DNA of 64,000 nt from Chloroflexota bacterium (GTDB lineage Bacteria > Chloroflexota > UBA6077 > JACCZL01), in the NCBI GenBank assembly GCA_020845495.1, contig JADLFM010000100.1:1-64000 (forward strand), read 5' to 3'. The notes beneath the pieces are model-generated. The model saw nothing but the letters and a program-made list of their open reading frames with translations. It was not told the DNA's origin and made no database searches. The translations under genes were made by a program, and so were the position numbers. The first letter of the stretch is position 1, and every line of letters starts with the position of its first letter. Of the stretch, positions 61,727 through 64,000 are shown piece after piece.

Positions 61727-62680
61727 TCAGAGCTGCGCCACCTCAGTATCGCCGAGCGTCATCGCGCGGACGTCGCGGCTGATTCGCTTGATCAGGCGCG
61801 ACAGCACCTGACCTGGGCCGATCTCGACGAACGTGTCCACCCCGCTCTCGATCATCTCGCGCACCGAGCGGGTCCACTCGACCGGCAGGGTCAACTGCTC
61901 GGCCATGTGTATCCGGACGTCTTCAGCCGTCATCAAGATCTTGCCCTGGATGTTCGCCACCATTGGGGTGACCGGGTCGCGCAATTGCAACGCCGCGATC
62001 AACTCGGCCAGCTGCATGGCCGCCTGCTGCATCAGTGGCGAGTGCGATGCGATGCTGATCCGCAGCGGAACGACCGCTCGTGCGCCGCGCTCGCGCGCCA
62101 GGTCGACAGCTCGGTCCAGCGCTCCAAGCTCACCAGAAATCACCATCTGGTCCGGCGAATTCGTGTTCGCGAGCACGATGATGCCGAGCTCACCAGCCAC
62201 ATCGCAGATCGCCTGGAGCGTGTCGCGGTCCAGGCCAACGACGGCAGCCATACCACCCGGGCGGTGCTCGCTCGTCTCCTTCATCAGTCGGCCGCGCTCG
62301 CGCACCAGCGTCAGGGCATCGCTGAAGTCGAGCACCTCAGCAGCGACGAGCGCCGAATACTCCCCGAGGCTGTGGCCGGCCACGAAGACGGGATGGACGG
62401 CCTTCCCGAGCTCGGTCCACTTCTCCTTGAGTGCGGCGAGGCAGGCGACGCTCAAGGTCAAAATAGCGGGCTGGGCGTTGATCGTGTCCTCGAGCTCGTC
62501 GTCTGGCCCTTCGAACATGAGCTTCGTCAGAGCGAAGCCGAGGGTCTGGTCGGCCTGGTGAAAGATCTGGCGGGCGGCCTCAGACGCCTCATAGAGCGCC
62601 TTGCCCATCCCCACGTACTGGCAGCCCTGCCCAGGAAAGACGAAGGCCACGCGCTCGAGCGTGGGAAGGGTGGTGGACAT
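61727..62680 (-). CDS. fabD: Malonyl-CoA:ACP transacylase
   Basis: 317 residues. The active-site Ser lies in VFVAGHSLGEYSALVA near residue 100; FVFPGQGCQYVGMG at the amino end is the family start (usual GQGSQ), and the His region is SIASHSPLMQ. It loads malonyl groups onto ACP for the condensing enzymes. The two fabF genes follow on the same strand; fabG and acpP are 40 kb away in the window. No fabH or plsX is seen. Confidence 0.93.
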   Translation of the reverse strand: MSTTLPTLERVAFVFPGQGCQYVGMGKALYEASEAARQIFHQADQTLGFALTKLMFEGPDDELEDTINAQPAILTLSVACLAALKEKWTELGKAVHPVFVAGHSLGEYSALVAAEVLDFSDALTLVRERGRLMKETSEHRPGGMAAVVGLDRDTLQAICDVAGELGIIVLANTNSPDQMVISGELGALDRAVDLARERGARAVVPLRISIASHSPLMQQAAMQLAELIAALQLRDPVTPMVANIQGKILMTAEDVRIHMAEQLTLPVEWTRSVREMIESGVDTFVEIGPGQVLSRLIKRISRDVRAMTLGDTEVAQL

Positions 62681-63117
62681 CTCAATCTCCGCTCACGTCG
62701 ACGGCCCACATCGGGCCAGGCAGACGGCGATTATACGGAAAACCCTCGAAGACTTGTCGCCGGGCCTGACGCCTCCAATCCTGGTGCGGCCTGGCGTCTC
62801 ACAGGAGAAGACGCCAGGCCGGTCCGTCTGGTTCCCAGGGTGCCGTCATCGGGATTCCACCCTGCGCCGATCGCTGGCCTGCCACCGCGCTCCTGTCGAG
62901 TCCGCCGGGCGTGCCGCGACGGATGCCTTCCCTGCAGAACCCGGACCGGGCTCCAATGCGCCGGCGCTCAGGCGTCGCCTCCATCTCCGCCCCTGGGAGC
63001 GGGTTGGGGGTAGGGGTGCTTCTTGACGTTATGGAGCGAGAGGCGCGAGCGAACGACCGTGGGAGAGGCGAACATGGCCGCTCCGGCACGCTGAAGCGGC
63101 GGGTTTCGATACTCTCA
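62681..63117. other. fabD upstream gap, no gene seen
   Basis: About 435 bp between the SBP gene (ending 63118) and fabD. It holds the hairpin at 62787-62821 and a GC-rich element CCCCTGGGAGCGGGTTGGGG near 62986-63018. Confidence 0.55.
62787..62821. terminator. 13-bp perfect hairpin upstream of fabD
   Basis: CGGCCTGGCGTCT pairs exactly with AGACGCCAGGCCG around a 9-nt loop. It is in the gap after the SBP gene (minus strand), so it could end that transcript; no U-tract follows. Confidence 0.55.
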
Positions 63118-64000
63118 CTACCCGCCGAGCGCCAGATCCGGTACCGGCATGAGCGCGGCGCGCCGAGCCGCCTCCGCGAAACTCGGATCCACGATCGTGG
63201 AGAAGTCGAGCGGCGCAGTAACGTTCAGGACGCCCTGCGCGAGAAAGAACTCGTACAGTTGCTGGAAGTCCTGCACGTGGACTCGTCCTTCGGGGTCGTG
63301 GAACGGTGGGCGGGCATCGGCGATGACGTCGGCCGGCACCTTCGTCCACTTCTCGAGGATCGCCAGGTTCTCGGGCGTGTGGTACCCGTTCCCTTCGAGA
63401 TCGCGGGCCCCGCGCAGGTATGCGCGCAAGAAGCGCTCGCCGGCATCCCGGTGCTCGTCGGCGAACTGGCCGGTGTAGTACACGGCGGTGACCTGGAAGT
63501 CACTGATGAAGTCTTCAGCCAGCCGCACCAGCACTCCCTGGCGCTCGCCGAGGGTAGGGAACGGCTCGTTCAGCATGGCGGCGTCGAGCGCGCCGTTCCC
63601 GAGTGCGACGACGGCATCCGGGAACGGCAGAATCTGCACGTCGACGTCGTTCGGGGTCAGGCCGCCGGTGCCGAGCGCCGACCACAGCCAGTACTCCGTC
63701 GCCGAGCCTTTCGAGTTGATCGCAACGCGCTTGCCGCGCAGATCGCTCACGGTTCGGACCTCGCCGCTTTCCCAGAGCTCCTTGCGAACGACGAGCGGCG
63801 TGGCGACCGGCGGTCGCTCGGTGTGGAGGGGCGCGACGATCCGAAGGTCGAGGCCGCGGCTCGCTGCGTTCATATGGGCCGGCCCGAACCCGCCCAAACC
63901 GGCGTCGATCTCGCCGGCCACGATGCCAGCCAGGATGTCGGACGCCTGCCACAACTCGTGGTACTCGACCGACACGCCCTCCTGGGCAAAATAGCCCTTG
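63118..64000 (-). CDS. ABC transporter substrate-binding protein, NitT/TauT/SsuA-like (partial)
   Basis: The visible 294 codons lack the amino terminus, which lies beyond the window. Features: VSVEYHELWQASDILAGIVAGEIDAGLGG, DLRGKRVAINSKGSATEYWL and ILPFPDAVVALGNGALDAAMLNEP, the typical periplasmic type II fold with NMT1/SsuA-like loops. It would bind an organic ligand such as a sulfonate, nitrate or thiamine precursor; the specificity cannot be told. Permease and ATPase genes are expected outside the window. Confidence 0.85.
   Translation of the reverse strand, partial: KGYFAQEGVSVEYHELWQASDILAGIVAGEIDAGLGGFGPAHMNAASRGLDLRIVAPLHTERPPVATPLVVRKELWESGEVRTVSDLRGKRVAINSKGSATEYWLWSALGTGGLTPNDVDVQILPFPDAVVALGNGALDAAMLNEPFPTLGERQGVLVRLAEDFISDFQVTAVYYTGQFADEHRDAGERFLRAYLRGARDLEGNGYHTPENLAILEKWTKVPADVIADARPPFHDPEGRVHVQDFQQLYEFFLAQGVLNVTAPLDFSTIVDPSFAEAARRAALMPVPDLALGG

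Overview
This is a high-GC bacterial chromosome segment, most probably from a Chloroflexota (Thermomicrobia-like) organism. The inference rests on rpoB-rpoC running directly into rpsL-rpsG-fusA-tuf, an S12 protein carrying an insertion before the conserved GSPQKRGVC stretch, many ATGA/TGATG overlaps and GTG/TTG starts, and Ala/Pro-rich extensions on housekeeping proteins. No 16S rRNA or lineage marker is present, so the class is not certain.

Layout. 0-12 kb (minus): transcription/translation block rpoB, rpoC, rpsL, rpsG, fusA and the 5' end of tuf, with an internal promoter before rpsL. 12.4-18.3 kb: mixed metabolic genes (flippase-like membrane protein, GH1 glycosidase, aldo/keto reductase, Ldh2-type dehydrogenase, a secreted protein, a Lin0512 protein). 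18.6-23.7 kb (plus): yceD-rpmF-fabG-accC-nusB-acpP-tatC, tying fatty-acid synthesis to ribosome and antitermination genes. 23.9-28.0 kb (minus): tig-clpP-clpX-cupin. 28.4-33.3 kb (minus): mutS-mutL. 33.5-35.8 kb: an ABM-domain protein, tRNA-Leu(TAG), tRNA-Ser(GGA), a 33-residue acidic ORF and a secreted peptidase-like protein. 36-43.4 kb: glycosyltransferase, a UspA-UspA-YHS fusion, an NRAMP-related permease coupled to a soluble PRC/MgtE_N/CBS protein, and an imidazolonepropionase homologue that has lost its metal ligands. 43.4-46.9 kb (minus): a possible methanethiol-oxidation cluster (DUF4242, SELENBP1/methanethiol oxidase, permease, TlpA-like redoxin), divergent from a large BTAD/NB-ARC/TPR regulator. 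50.6-54.5 kb: CvpA-like protein, asparagine synthase, sulfurtransferase. 54.6-56.7 kb: an antitoxin/MazF cassette lying between two 245-bp direct repeats derived from the 3' end of a polysaccharide deacetylase gene. 56.8-58.3 kb: isochorismatase-family hydrolase and phosphoribosyltransferase. 58.8-62.7 kb (minus): fabD and two tandem FabF-type synthases. The window ends inside an ABC-transporter substrate-binding protein gene.

Themes. (1) In-frame minisatellites (12, 15 or 18 bp units) sit in linkers or termini of mutS, nusB, tig, the BTAD regulator and the CvpA-like protein. (2) Gene ends carry perfect GC-rich hairpins mostly without U-tracts. (3) Several enzyme-family proteins have lost canonical catalytic or metal residues. 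(4) Two classes of dispersed palindromic repeats occupy intergenic gaps. The most novel-looking items are the repeat-flanked toxin-antitoxin cassette, the NRAMP-like/MgtE_N-CBS pair, and the methanethiol oxidase neighbourhood.
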